Assembly: GCA_029718625.1 (NCBI GenBank) | Contig: CM056377.1 | Coordinates: forward strand, 105,412,585-105,476,584 | Origin: Synaphobranchus kaupii | Lineage: Eukaryota; Chordata; Actinopteri; Anguilliformes; Synaphobranchidae | DNA length: 64,000 nt | Direction: 5' to 3' | Part shown: positions 1 to 10,195 of the stretch, piece after piece | Position numbering within the stretch: the first letter of the stretch is position 1 | Layout of the letters: every line of letters begins with the position of its first letter | Translations under genes and position numbers: made by a program | The notes under the pieces: model-generated | The model's database searches: none | Seen by the model: the letters and a program-made list of their open reading frames with translations, nothing else | What the model was told of the DNA's origin: nothing

Positions 1-317
1 TGTATGTAACTGCTATTGAAAGGTTAATGTGTGTTCTGTAAAAGTTTTGTGTTACCGTTTTACTTTGGATGCACTGCGTTAGGTTTAATGCATCACGCAC
101 AGAACGTATCTTGCATGTGATCTGTCTTTAAACACTAACCAGCCGTAATATTAACACTGCACGCTGATCTCAACGCACGCACATTGATAAGCTTACGGCT
201 ATCCCCTCTGTGTATGGCATGTTCATGCGCCACCATTAGCTAGCTCCAGCGAAAGCTAGTTTCAAACCTCCCTCCATTTTAATTTCTTTGTTCTCTCTGA
301 ACATGTGGCCGAGGCAA
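1..317. other. Non-coding DNA, no feature seen
   Basis: No coding region, RNA gene or recognisable repeat was found. Short reading frames crossing its right end are created by the adjoining C-run and CA-rich tract and have no protein-like composition. Confidence 0.6.
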
Positions 318-434
318 CCCCCCCCCCCCCCCCCCCACCCCCACCCACCCCACACGCAGGAGAACATGGAAACCCCACATGCGCCCAACGCGCCACACAC
401 GGACACGCACACACACGGACACGCACACACACAC
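318..434. repeat. Poly-C run plus CA-rich microsatellite
   Basis: A run of about 19 C residues (318-336) is followed by C/A-rich DNA and imperfect (CA)n interspersed with CG dinucleotides to about 434. Overlapping reading frames on both strands here give glycine-, proline- or cysteine/valine-rich peptides, which are low-complexity artefacts. Confidence 0.9.
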
Positions 435-1330
435 ATAGTTTGTTGTACATTATAGTAGTGAATCGTGCCTTGCTCTGTTTGGTACTTTGTGTTCAATAAA
501 CTATTACATTTATCCAAGATTGCATGTATTAATGTTGCTCTTGTGGTGAACTGAATCAGCCAATGCTAATCGCAGGGATTCCCCAAAATGCCTTCACCTT
601 CTAGCTGGATCATTTATATTAATTCGGTATCAACTGAGTACATGACATTGTGATTTTGCTAAGACAATTATTAATGTGTAATGTGTTTTTTTAGTAAATT
701 GCATACATCAGCAGTAGTCAGTGTCAAGTCAAACACGAAAAATGAATTACATTTGATTCAATGTATTGCTCACCTCTCCTCCTGTATTGGTGTCCTTGTA
801 TAGAGGACACAACTCATGAATTTATAAAACTGTTTCACAAACAAAACAAAGAAGTTACTGAAAATTAAGACAAATCAAACAAAAAAAATGGCAAGATGAT
901 AATGACTGCAAATGACAAGGCTTCAGCAGGGTGTATCATTGAGATCACAGTGAATATCATTCAGCTTTTAGTCTTTCTTTTAAGGCATAACAGGTGCACA
1001 AACCTGTCAGCTAGCGTGTCAAGCATGAACTGGAAAAGTATAGTCCAACTTAACAACAGCAGGTTAAGCCCAGAAGAAGCTCTGTCAACACAGGCTACCA
1101 ACAAATGTTTGGGAATTTGTCTTGATAGACTGATCGCTGTTAAGCTTGCATCTCTATTGTAAACATGTTTGAATTTTTCATGATGAATATTATTGTTATT
1201 ACTGCAACCTGGAGAACCAGGGTGGCCTATTTGCTTTGCACAAGGTGTCATGCTATATAAGGTAAAACACGTCAACCAGGAGAATGCAGCAAAAATTCAC
1301 TCACAAATTTTCTTTGATCAACAATAGATA
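435..1330. other. Non-coding AT-rich DNA, no feature seen
   Basis: Unique-looking AT-rich sequence. Reading frames of 84-104 codons near 900-1275 overlap on both strands and show no recognisable domain. Confidence 0.5.
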
Positions 1331-1351
1331 TTATATATATATATATATATA
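1331..1351. repeat. (TA)n microsatellite
   Basis: About ten TA units directly abut the Tc1-like terminus starting at 1352, whose target dinucleotide is TA. The expansion may have begun from that target site. Confidence 0.9.
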
Positions 1352-1760
1352 CAGTGAGCACCATAATCCATTGTACAGTGGCACATTTTTTGTTATTTTG
1401 GTTCTGTACTCTAGCACTTTGAGTTTGAAAGGATACAATGACAATGAGGTTGAAGTGCAGACTGTCAGCTTTAATTTAAGGGTATTTTCATCCATATCGG
1501 ATGAACCGTTTAGAAATGATAGAACCTTTTGTATATAGTCCCCCCCCCCCCCATTTTCGGGCATCAAAAAATATTGGACAGTTTAACATAATGTAGAATA
1601 AAGTAACCATTTTTTATATTTGGTCACATATCCTTTGTATGCCATGACCTCCTGATATCTGTGACCCAACAATATCAAAAGACTCTTGATATCTTATTTT
1701 CTGGTACTCCTACAAGTGATACTATAACCTCTCTGCATTTGAATGGATCTCTATGGGAAT
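1352..1760. mobile_element. Tc1/mariner-like DNA transposon relic (one end)
   Basis: The terminus 'CAGTGAGCACCATAAT' follows TA, as in Tc1/mariner insertions. Related copies lie at 60811 (same terminus) and 55451-55730 (same internal sequence: a shared block on 'GTCAGCTTTAATTT', the 'CATCCATATCGG' block and the C-run/'CCATTTT' block). In the 55-kb copy the minus strand encodes the last residues of a transposase; the matching stretch here (about 1620-1680, minus) reads in a related way, with 'EVMAYKGYVTKY'. A run of 13 C at 1540-1552 corresponds to only five C in the 55-kb copy. The far end is not defined because the sequence runs into the hairpin module also present at 44758-45140. There is no intact transposase. 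Confidence 0.7.
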
Positions 1761-1896
1761 TGGGGAGCAGGACTAGATTTAGCTGTACCCTCAATACCCT
1801 CAAATTACACTGGAACAGTATGAAACACATGGTTGGCTAAACACTAATAGACCTTCTAAAAACCCCATGCGTAAAACCCCACAAGCTGTTTGTGCC

Positions 1897-2196
1897 GCTG
1901 TGATGAATACATGCTTGGCAAAATGGCTGTAAGTCATCAAGGGTCTGACGTATCAAACAAGCCTTAAACCATCACTCTGCTGCTAGATATGCAGTAGATA
2001 TGGATGGATAACTTTCTTCTCCTGACTTATTTTTCCATAGAGTTCAATAGGAAAATTTGTCAGGAGAAACAACCCTTAAAGTGATCCATCCATATCTACT
2101 GCATATCTGGCAGCAGAGTGATGGTTTGAGGCTTGTCTGATACCTCAGACCCTTGATGACCTACAGCTATTTCGCCAAGCATGTATTCATCACAGC
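1897..2196. repeat. 300-bp near-perfect hairpin
   Basis: The arm starting 'GCTGTGATGAATACATGCTT' pairs with the end 'AAGCATGTATTCATCACAGC'. Pairing continues with few mismatches for about 115 bp per arm, and a shorter self-complementary core (CTCCTGAC / GTCAGGAG) lies between the arms. The core and flanking blocks recur at 4318-4440, 44995-45075 and 60872-60965. There is no coding potential. It behaves like a foldback MITE or a hairpin module. Confidence 0.85.
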
Positions 2197-2228
2197 CACT
2201 GAACTATATAGAAAACTAGAAACCACAA

Positions 2229-2668
2229 GGTGGGTGTGTCCTGAAGCGCTGTCATGTCATAATTAGCGTACTTTTTAATGATGTTAGAGCCTCCTAAATT
2301 ATAATTATAATAGTAGATTTCATTTGAGATAATGAGGACCATGTATTATATCACAATCTCTGGAAATTATTTTTAAAAATTCCCGGGATTTACCAGCATT
2401 CATTGCTGCTCTGGTCTGAGCAGGATGCAAGACTACGGATGCCGGGAAGCACAGAAAACACAACGGTTGGCTCCGGTCAACCAGAGGAGGAAAACTATAA
2501 GATAAGATGCCTATCCTGCAAAGTATTATTACTTAGTTAGCTGGATAGCTAACTGTACAGAGTAAAATTTGGAACAGCTCTTTCTCTTTTTTTTGGGATG
2601 GTTTTTACTCGATGCAGTTTGTGGTATCCAGCTAAGAAATCCTGTGTAGTTCGTAGTAACGTAGCAGC
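2229..2668. other. Spacer with a small palindromic repeat fragment
   Basis: AT-rich sequence with a CCCGGG-containing hAT-like scrap near 2380-2400. At 2533-2580 a fragment of the family with 'AGTTAGCTGGATA...' also occurs at 6705-6815 and 45450-45500. No gene. Confidence 0.45.
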
Positions 2669-3326
2669 CATTGTACGTGTATGTGCAAGCTCTTTGTGTG
2701 TATATGAGAAGATTTACGGTGTGTGTGCAAGCATGTAGATATTAAGTGAATGCTTTTTAATGTGTGTGAGAGCTTCACTAGTGAATGTGAGAGCCAGTGT
2801 ACGTGTATGTGCAAGCTCTTTGTGTGTATATGAGAAGATTTATGGTGTGTGCAAGCATGTAGATATTAAGGGAATGCTTTTTCAGTGCGCGTGAGAGCTT
2901 CACTAGTGAATGTGAGAGGCATTGTACGTGTATGTGCAAGCTCTTTGTGTGTATATGAGAAGATTTAGGGTGTGCGTGCAAGCATTTATATGTTATGTAC
3001 AAGCTTTTTCAGTGCGCGTGAGAGCTTCACTAGTGAATGTGAGAGTCATTGTACGTGTATGTGTGAGCTCTTTGTGTTTATATGAGAAGATTTAGGGTGT
3101 GCGTGCAAGCATTTAGATGTTATGTACATGCTTTTTCAGTGCGTGTGAGAGCTTCACTAGTGAATGTGAGAGTCATTGTACGTGTATGTGTGAGCTCTTT
3201 GTGTTTATATGAGAAGATTTAGGGTGTGTGTGCAAGCATTTAGATGTTATGTACAAGCTTTTTCAGTGTGCGTAAGAGCTTCACTAGTGAATGTGAGAGT
3301 CATTGTACTTGTATGTGAGAGGCAAT
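2669..3326. repeat. Minisatellite, period about 126 bp, five copies plus a partial sixth
   Basis: Copies begin at 2669, 2795, 2920, 3047, 3174 and 3301 (periods 126, 125, 127, 127, 127), each opening with 'CATTGTACGTGTATGTG' or a close variant. Each unit contains a palindromic 'CACTAGTG' and the block 'GAGAGCTTCACTAGTGAATG'. The third to fifth copies are most alike. Minus-strand frames of 60-74 codons with repeating His/Ser/Leu peptides are by-products of the repeat. Confidence 0.95.
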
Positions 3327-3339
3327 TATGAATTTTGGC

Positions 3340-3640
3340 CTAAACGGCCCCTCATAAATATGAGCTTGCTGAGTCTGCTCTTTTGCAGACTCGTTCCCTT
3401 GAAAAAAGTTGAGGGTGGAGGGGCACAAACTTCACTTGGCTTTCTAACGGAATGGACTCACACTTAAAATGGAGACCGAGGGTACATCCTGGTCTCAAAA
3501 GGGATTCCCCCAAGTGAAGTTTGCAAGTGAAGTTTACGAGGGTGGAGCAAAAACTGGATTGGGACACAGCCCATGATACAGAAAAGAATGGCGGAAAGGG
3601 CGGGGATTTGGGCAAATTAGGCGGAGAATGCTGGCTTCAA
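3340..3640. mobile_element. MITE with GGGCTGTGTCCCAAT-type terminus
   Basis: One end near 3570 reads, in reverse complement, 'GGGCTGTGTCCCAATCC'. Internal inverted blocks around 3415-3445 and 3530-3555 (CAAACTTCACTTGG and its complement) give partial self-complementarity. The segment 3370-3465 resembles 10427-10556 (shared GGACTCATTCCCTTGA-like and TTCTAACGGA blocks). No coding sequence. The superfamily is uncertain. Confidence 0.5.
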
Positions 3641-3761
3641 CAGAATGAATGGGAGAGATACGGCTTGTTGTTTATAGTTTTCTATATAGTTCGGTGATCA
3701 AAGTGGCACAAACAGCTTGTGGGGTTTTACATGTGGGGTTTTTAGAAGGTCTATTAGTGTT

Positions 3762-4317
3762 ATAAAAGGGCATGTATTTCTAAAACGGATTGTCCAAGAC
3801 AATAAATGACCACTGAATCTCGACAGGGACATCTTTATGCTTAAAACAAATGGTAGGATTGTATATTTCATTAAAAAATTTCACATTTAGTTAAAGAATT
3901 ATGTGATATAATTACTCAAGAATGTCACTTGTATATTTTGCTATTGAGGGAGCAGGGCTTTTCACGGCTGTATTTGCATATGTTTGGGCTATTGTTGGCT
4001 TTATCTTGTTGCAATGACTGAATACAAATTGTGGTTGGTGAAAAAATGTTTTTATGAACCCACAGATAGATGCTATTGTCCACTCTGTCACATATGGGTT
4101 GGTATAGTTGCAGGTCAGACTGGGTTGCTTGGACTAGCTACATGACAATAGCCACTTACTCCGTATTGGGTATAGTTGTCACAAATCATGTACTAATAAA
4201 GCTAGAACATGGCGTTTTTGTTTTTGCTCATAGTTTTGTTGCAGGAGCAATGCATGTCTCAGTTGAGCAATCTCATGGCACCGGCGCCATGGCCACATGG
4301 GGATCTGCGCAAAGGGA
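3762..4317. other. Non-coding DNA, no feature seen
   Basis: No recognisable repeat or gene. An 83-codon frame at 4070-4321 has no identifiable domain and runs into a repeat fragment. Confidence 0.4.
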
Positions 4318-4440
4318 TTAAGGGTTTCTTCTCCTGACTTATTTCTCCATAGAGTTCAATAGGAGAATGAGAAACTACCCTTAAAGTGATCCATCCAGAT
4401 CTACTTCTAATACATATCTGGCAGCAAAGTGATGGTTTAT
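4318..4440. repeat. Hairpin-module fragment
   Basis: Contains 'TTCTTCTCCTGACTTATTT', 'CCATAGAGTTCAATAGGA' and 'CCCTTAAAGTGATCCATCCA' in the same order as the 1897-2196 hairpin core and the 60872-60965 copy. Only the core and the right arm are present. Confidence 0.8.
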
Positions 4441-4961
4441 ATATACATATATATCTCACATCTATGTCCCCTGTTCTCACTGGAGACAGTGAATTGGATG
4501 TGACTAAGATGAATATTATCCTACACAAAACAGTTCCCCCAACCCAGGAGCACACAAGCTGTGGAGGATGATGTTTGAATTATTGATACATCCTCAAGGT
4601 TGAGTGCATTACACTATTTCAGAGGACACCCCTCTACAGAGTGGTAAAGAAGCTGGAAAGCCCTTCTATATGGAGATATCCAACGAGTAACTGGAGATGA
4701 ATGTATAATGAAACCTTGGAAAGACAAAGGCTTTGTGGGCTCTTTGTTGCTTTCCTTTGATTTAATCAGAGTGTGGTGGGATGTGTTGTACTGTTGTGAC
4801 CAAAATGGGGAACTAAAGCCAGGAATAATTTATGTAGACACACAGTTACATACGCTCCACTTCCTATCTAGCCAGCTATATTATCAACTAAAGCAACTCC
4901 TATATTACGTTTTTCATAATATACATTTTACAGTAGAAAATATGTATATTACATATACATA
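4441..4961. other. Non-coding DNA, no feature seen
   Basis: AT-rich. A 91-codon frame (4708-4983, plus) ends inside the Tc1 terminus and has no recognisable domain. Confidence 0.4.
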
Positions 4962-5876
4962 CAGATCCTTTCCAAAAAATTAGAATATCATGGAAAAGTT
5001 TTTTTTTCTCCATAATTCCATTCAAAAAGTGAAACTTTCATAGACTATAGATTAATTACACACAAAGTGAAATATTTCTAGCTTTTATTTGTTTCATTTT
5101 TCATAATTTTGGCTTACAGCTCCAGAAAACCCCCAAAACAGTATTTCAAGAAATTAGAATAGTGTGTCGAAAATCAGCATTTAGTTCAGTTATTTCAGAG
5201 AATGAGTGGAGTGGCTTGACTCGAGGAATCCGACAGTTGTAGCCCATGTCCCGGATACGTCTGTACGTGGTGGTTTTTGAAGCACTGACTCCAGCCTCAG
5301 TCCACTCCCTCTGCATCTCCGCCAAATTTTGGAATTGTCTTTGCTTGACAATCCACTGAAGCCTACGGTGATCTCTTTTGCTTGTGCACCTTCTCCTGCC
5401 ACATTTTTCCCTTCCACTAAACTTTCTATTGATATGCTTGGACACTGCACTCTGTGAACAGCCAGCCTCCTTAGCGATGACCTTTTGTGGCTAACCATCT
5501 TCTGGAGGGTGTCAATGATGGTCTTCTGGCCAATTGTCAAGTCTGCAGTCTTCCCCATACTGAACCAAACTGAGATAAACTTTGCAGGTGTTTTGAGTAA
5601 ATTAGATGATAGTGTGACACTCAGTCTAAAACATTCATTCTCTGAAATAACTGAAGTAAATGCTGATTTTCAACACACTATTCTAATTTCTTGAAATACT
5701 GTTTTGGGGGTTTTCTGGAGCTGTAAGCCAAAATTATGAAAAATGAAACAAATAAAGGCTAGAAATATTTCACTTTGTGTGTAATGAATCTATAATCTAT
5801 GAAAGTTTCACTTTTTGAATGGGATTATGGAAAAAACAACTTTTCCATGATATTCTAATTTTTTGGAAAGGATCTG
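4962..5876 (-). mobile_element. Tc1-like transposon, internal deletion derivative with about 245-bp inverted repeats
   Basis: Terminal inverted repeats run from 'CAGATCCTTTCC' (4962 to about 5207) and about 5632 to 5876, ending with the complement, and are flanked by TA at 4960-4961 and 5877-5878. Between the arms the minus strand encodes only the N-terminal DNA-binding region of a Tc1 transposase. The catalytic DDE region is absent, and coding sequence passes straight into the left arm. The element could only have moved with transposase supplied from elsewhere. The arms still differ by only a few bases, suggesting a fairly recent insertion. Confidence 0.95.
5190..5558 (-). pseudogene. Tc1-like transposase, DNA-binding region only (broken)
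   Basis: The first frame starts 'MGKTADLTIGQKTIIDTLQK', a typical Tc1 transposase N-terminus with the first helix-turn-helix. A frameshift near 5440 moves the reading into the overlapping frame, which carries 'MSKHINRKFSGREKCGRR' and then the second helix-turn-helix with 'EWTEAGVSASKTTTYRRI' and 'MGYNCRIP'. The family acts in the nucleus: the paired helix-turn-helix domains bind the terminal repeats and a C-terminal DDE domain cuts and joins DNA. Here the protein stops after about 110 residues, against about 340 for the family, and the following codons (...HSFSEITELNADF...) are read from the inverted repeat. It is therefore inactive as a transposase. A repeat-binding peptide is conceivable only if the frameshift were bypassed. 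Confidence 0.9.
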
Positions 5877-5984
5877 TATATGTACATTACAATATGTATA
5901 TATACTTTAAATTCACAAGATGACATTACAGCTGATGTCAGTTCATGTCAATGACATACACCTGTCATCATTTTTATTGGTAAA

Positions 5985-6228
5985 TGTTATGACAAAAGTT
6001 ATGTCACATGCTTACATGACAACTTACGTCACTTGCCAAATTTAGGTTCTTGTGCTAGCTGAAGCTGAAGTGCTATGACAGCTGTCGTGACTGGGACTTC
6101 TTATGACAGTGTCATGAATTCCCTGTCATGACAGCTGTCATAGCACCTTTTCTCCACCTAGCATAGGGAGCTAAATTTGGCAAGTGAAATAAGCTGCCAT
6201 GTCAACATGTGACATAACATCTGTCACC
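5985..6228. repeat. Palindromic MITE with TGTCAT/ATGACA motifs
   Basis: The left arm (5985-6105) and right arm (about 6110-6228) are imperfect reverse complements. Paired blocks include 'GTTATGTCACATG', 'CACTTGCCAAATTTAG' and 'GTGCTATGACAGCTGTC'. The fold would span about 240 nt. No coding sequence. Confidence 0.8.
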
Positions 6229-6237
6229 TGAAAGTAA

Positions 6238-6283
6238 CTGTCTGAGTACCTGAAAGTAAGATATCAAGAGTCTTTTGATATCC
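6238..6283 (-). repeat. Hairpin-module/Tc1-relic scrap
   Basis: The block 'GATATCAAGAGTCTTTTGAT' with flanks is the reverse complement of 1668-1712 and of the matching part of 44850-44890, so a small piece of the same family lies here in inverted orientation. Confidence 0.7.
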
Positions 6284-6304
6284 TTTTTATACCCAGTCAT
6301 GATA

Positions 6305-6555
6305 GCATCACCGGTTTACCTGTGGAATGTTCCAAACAGGTGGTTTTTGAACTTCCCAGTCTTTTTTTTTGCCCTGGTCCCAACTTTTTTTGGAACGTGT
6401 TGCAGGCATCAAATTTGGAATTAGCCTATATTTACAAAAATCAATAAAGTTGATAAAACATGAAATATATTTTCTTTGTACTGTTTTCAATTAAATATAT
6501 CTAAAAGAGAATTTACAAATCACTGCTTTTCCAATTTTTTTGGAATTGGGGTTTG
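6305..6555. mobile_element. Tc1/mariner-like terminal fragment
   Basis: Ends with 'CCAATTTTTTTGGAATTGGGGTTTG' split over 6530-6555, followed by TA. This GGGGTTTGTA-type terminus with the upstream 'TTTTTTTGGAACGTGTTGCAG' region is a common fish Tc1/mariner end. Only about 250 bp remain and no transposase frame is left. Confidence 0.75.
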
Positions 6556-8028
6556 TATTTTGGATGACAACAATAAGATAGACCTGCCTAAACAATAGGC
6601 CTATTAGTGATAATCAACCTTAGCTCACATTGTCGATCCAAGTTAGCTAGCTAGGTACAGTTAGCATCAATACATCGATAATATTATATTTATAATAACT
6701 AGCACAAAGCAGGATTACTGATTTAGCTGGATAAATTCACGGAGTAAAACCTGGAACCCTTCCAAAACTGGAACATGGACTGAAGTAACAGCTGTTCTCT
6801 GTGAATTTATCCAGCAAACTAAAAAACATTTAAGATAACATTGATATAAAATGAAATACACGTTAAAAGTTGCCAACTCACCAAGCTCGTATCACTAGCT
6901 AATTATAGTGATGTATATATATAAGCCGAATCCAATAATTTCTGCCAATAGTTTCTGACTAAAAGAAGTATTTTTTTATATATAAATAGCTACTGAAATC
7001 AGTTGAGCCTAGGCGGCTGAGTTAAGCTGAGCTAAGCTGTACAATACACAGGAATATTCACAAAACAAAAAAGTTTACAAAGATATCATATCATTGTATT
7101 TTGCTCACAGTCATTACAAAGGATGAATAAACAAATACAGGATAAGGCACCACGTTGCAGTCTTATTTAGAAATCTATGCACTTGTTCATCATTTTCATT
7201 TTCTATGTACAATCATGTTGGGAAAATAGTTGTGTACTTGGCAGTATCCCTTTTGTACATATCTATTTAAGTGCTAATAACTTGAAACCTCTCCATTAAA
7301 ACAATGCTCAATAAATCAAACCCTATAATCTCAGAGAAGAGACGGCCCACTGACAACTAGCAAGCACTTTGATCCACATTGGTTTTGTCCACATTGAAAA
7401 ACATATTGACCTAGGCATCAAGTTGCACACACCTGTTCAGACCATCTTGGGAAGGTTCCAGATATTGGAAATATACTCATGGTGAATGATCTCACATAAT
7501 CAGCAATGCAGCTTCAAATGCATCCCCCTTTTGCTATGAGTAAAGTAACTTCATATGTACTGTATGTTTTGATGCAGCTCTGGAGCAACATAATTGTTGA
7601 TGTGTTATCAGGCGCTTGAAAAGTGGCACAGATAAATTAAAAAGAATAAATATCAGCCATACAATATCAGTACATTTATAAAATGGTTAACTATTATGCA
7701 AAAGTACAACATATTAAATGCATATATTATTGCATGTAATTTCACAAAACCATAAAATGTGAATAATTGGAATATCAAAGTACAATTGAGAGCACTTGTG
7801 ACATTCCATACATTTTTATAGGAAAACTAAATGAGATTTGGTTGAAAGACTGAATTGCATAAAGATGGATAATGATTTTTTTTAAGCATGCTTGTTGATA
7901 TGGAAGTCACTACATAGAAATGAGTTATTTGTGGGAACAATTTTGCATGTATGAGTGAAACCTTTTTCATGCCCATGGGGCTATGGACATTACACAAATG
8001 ATTCCTCATCCTAACCAGGGCTGCGGTC
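6556..8028. other. Non-coding AT-rich DNA with one small palindromic fragment
   Basis: At 6705-6815, 'GCTGGATAAATTCACGGAG' and its near-complement 'TCTGTGAATTTATCCAGC' face each other; the family also occurs at 2533 and 45450. The remainder shows no gene or clear repeat. Confidence 0.5.
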
Positions 8029-8177
8029 CAATCTGTTAAATGTTATGTCCTCCTGCACTTCCCTCGCCAATTCCACTTGGGAGGATGTGACGCAGCACCA
8101 AAACAACACGAGTAGACACTGGAATTGAATGGGAGGAGCAACGGAGGGAGCGGAATTATTTTAGAATTGGACCGCAC
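8029..8177. mobile_element. Small MITE with TGCGGTCCAAT ends
   Basis: The left end 'TGCGGTCCAATCTG' is mirrored by 'AGAATTGGACCGCA' at the right end, about 150 bp apart. 'ATTGGACCGCACTC' also occurs at 10543-10556, so this is a dispersed family. No coding sequence. The target duplication is not clear. Confidence 0.6.
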
Positions 8178-8663
8178 TTGCACTTGGAAATTCTCCAGTG
8201 CCAGTGACGCCAATGAGTTTCTGCAAAACTTTCCAATAAATTGCATAAGACAGCAAGCTCAAGCCAACATCAAAATTTTTATTCTGGCAAAAGAGCAAAC
8301 TAGAAAATGATTATCAATCAATTTATTAATAGACAGCACTTTAAAATACATCATAAGCAGGAATGGGGAATAATACACTTGTTTGTTACAAAATACCTCT
8401 GAATCAAATATATTAAAAAACAGCCATCAAAACAGTGGGTGCATAGCCTAGATTGCTTTGGAGGTAGCACAGAAGCATAAAACATAAAAGAGGCGAGTGA
8501 CCCGTATTGAATATGAAATCCAAGTATTTTTAAAAGGCAATTGCTCATAAGCTTGCACTGGCTCATTTGCTGGATACTCGCTGAACAGCAACGAGCTGAT
8601 TAATTAGCTAGTTATCGTTTACTGGCCTGAAATAATCATTCTAATACTGAATCCTAGTAGGAT
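8178..8663. other. Non-coding DNA, no feature seen
   Basis: No recognisable gene, repeat or RNA was found. Confidence 0.4.
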
Positions 8664-10190
8664 TGTCACGGACCTGAACACGGGCTGAACCCAAATGCAA
8701 CGACAAGGAGGCAGAGGTACAAAAACAGATTATTTATTTGTACTTGGGGCAGTCCCAAGCAGTACACAACAATACAAAACAATAATTTCCCCGGATCTTC
8801 TCCGGGACATCACACTTGCTCCAAGCCGGAGCTGGACTTTGACAGGAAGCTCCAAGCCGGAGCTGGACTGGATCGGAGCACAGACTGGAACAGCTGGAAA
8901 TGTTCCAAACCGGAACTGGACTTTAGGAGTCGGTCAGGGATTGCCCCAAACCGGGACTGGACTCAGACGGAACACCTGGAAATGTCCCAAACCGGAACTG
9001 GACTTTAGGAGTCGGTCAGGGATTGCCCCAAACCAGGACTGGACTCAGACGGAACATCTGGAAATGTTCCAAACCGGAACTGGACTTGACGGAACACCTG
9101 GAAATGTTCCAAACCGGAACTGGACCTTAGGAGTCGGTCAGGAATTACCCCAAACCGGGACTGGACTCTGGACTCAGACGGAACATCTGGAAATGTTCCA
9201 AACCGGAACTGGACTTGGCGGATCTGGACAGACTGGACAAGACAAGCAGACGGAGCGCTAGGCATCCAATAATTTATGCTTCTAACTAATACTCCTGAAG
9301 CGAGGGAGGACATATAATACAAACAATCCGGTTATGATTAATGATGAAGGTTTTTGGAGTGGGAGAGACTGGAATGTTATTGGTAACGAATAACTGGGTT
9401 GTAGAAGCAGAGGAGGGGCAGCAGCAGAAACGGCAGGGCAGGACAGTGCAGCTGACCTCGGGTCGGCCCAGATGTGGCAGCAAGACAACAGCAGCAGGCG
9501 CAACCGTAACCGTAGCACTGGCAGTGGCAACGGCCGGATGCAGGAACAGCTGTAGAGTGGGAGAGCAGAGTGCCCCGCTGCAGGCACAACGTCAGGTGGA
9601 AAGCGGGGGTACCGCAACACAAACAGGGAGTCCAACAACGACTGCAGGCTGGCAGGTTACTCAGACAGGTAATTGCACGGCAGGTATAGTCGCACAAACA
9701 GGACAGGATAAAGGGTTGTAGTTTGGCAGAGTGCCCTAAGCACCAAACGGAACCAAACACAGGAATCACGGTTTAACACGCCGGCAGGGTGAACTAACAC
9801 CAATACGGAACCGAACTGTGCATCAAGACTTAGACAAGGAATTTACTAGACCAGAGGTTTCAATAACAACGATAACGAACAACAATGTTAATTAACTGGC
9901 AACGAACAGATGAAAGAGGGTGAGTTAAATACGGAGTGTAATTGATACCAATTTAGGAAAGCGTGCGAATGTGTGTGTGTGTTTGATTGAACAGAGCGGA
10001 GTGTGAGGAATGTATGCAAAATGAGAAGAGGGGATAGGCTGAGATAGAAGTGGTGAAATTGAGTGGAACAAACGAGGGAACACCCCAGCCTGCAAAACGG
10101 GGGGAAAAACACGGACAATGGAAGTCAAACATGACACGGAGGGAGAGGGAAAAACACGGAGAACGGACTGGATGGGAACGGAACGTTACA
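8664..10190. mobile_element. LTR-like unit (probable solo LTR), 1,527 bp, with 5-bp target duplication
   Basis: The unit starts 'TGTCACGGACC' and ends 'GGAACGTTACA', with AGGAT on both sides (8659-8663 and 10191-10195). TG...CA ends plus a 5-bp duplication fit an LTR left by recombination between the two LTRs of a retrotransposon. The ends are also partly inverted (about 8 of 11 positions), so a DNA transposon with short inverted repeats is an alternative. Inside are a minisatellite (about 8820-9230) and several long overlapping frames (up to 188 codons) without domain features. The minus strand has a TATTTAA box near 9920, so transcription may run that way. Confidence 0.75.
8820..9230. repeat. 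Minisatellite inside the LTR-like unit
   Basis: Nested degenerate repeats of 'CCAAACCGGAACTGGACTTT'-like blocks alternate with 'GGAGTCGGTCAGGGATTGCC' and 'CAGACGGAACA(C/T)CTGGAAATG' blocks, with a higher-order period of roughly 80-130 bp. The repeat keeps a plus-strand frame open (8695-9261, T/G/N/W-rich), which explains the long ORF without implying a protein. Confidence 0.9.
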
Positions 10191-10195
10191 AGGAT

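Larger units (their letters stand above)
1839..3761. repeat. Composite long inverted repeat (1.9 kb)
   Basis: The left arm (1839-1896 plus 2197-2228) is matched in reverse complement by 3664-3761. Shared blocks include the reverse complements of 'CACTAATAGACCTTCTAAAA' and 'GAACTATATAGAAAACTA'. The right arm is continuous across the point where the left arm is split by a separate 300-bp hairpin (1897-2196), so the hairpin looks like an insertion into one arm. The interior holds the 126-bp minisatellite and a GGGCTGTGTCCCAAT-type MITE. No transposase frame is present. The class is unknown; a foldback-like element is possible. Confidence 0.75.

Noticed and set aside
236..517. 93-codon minus-strand frame and overlapping frames at the left edge
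   Set aside because: They translate a poly-C run and CA repeat into Gly/Cys/Val-rich or Pro/His-rich low-complexity peptide; both strands are open for the same reason.
2632..3002. Two minus-strand frames with repeated His/Ser/Leu peptides
   Set aside because: They are translations of the 126-bp minisatellite; periodic peptides follow the DNA period and there is no gene context.
8695..9261. 188-codon plus-strand frame rich in Thr, Gly, Asn and Trp
   Set aside because: Kept open by the tandem repeat in the LTR-like unit; the opposite strand is also open and the frame begins within the repeat unit itself.
9282..9769. Overlapping 118-130-codon frames on both strands
   Set aside because: Both strands open in a GC-richer part of the LTR-like unit, no domain, Cys/Leu- or Gly/Ala-rich composition.
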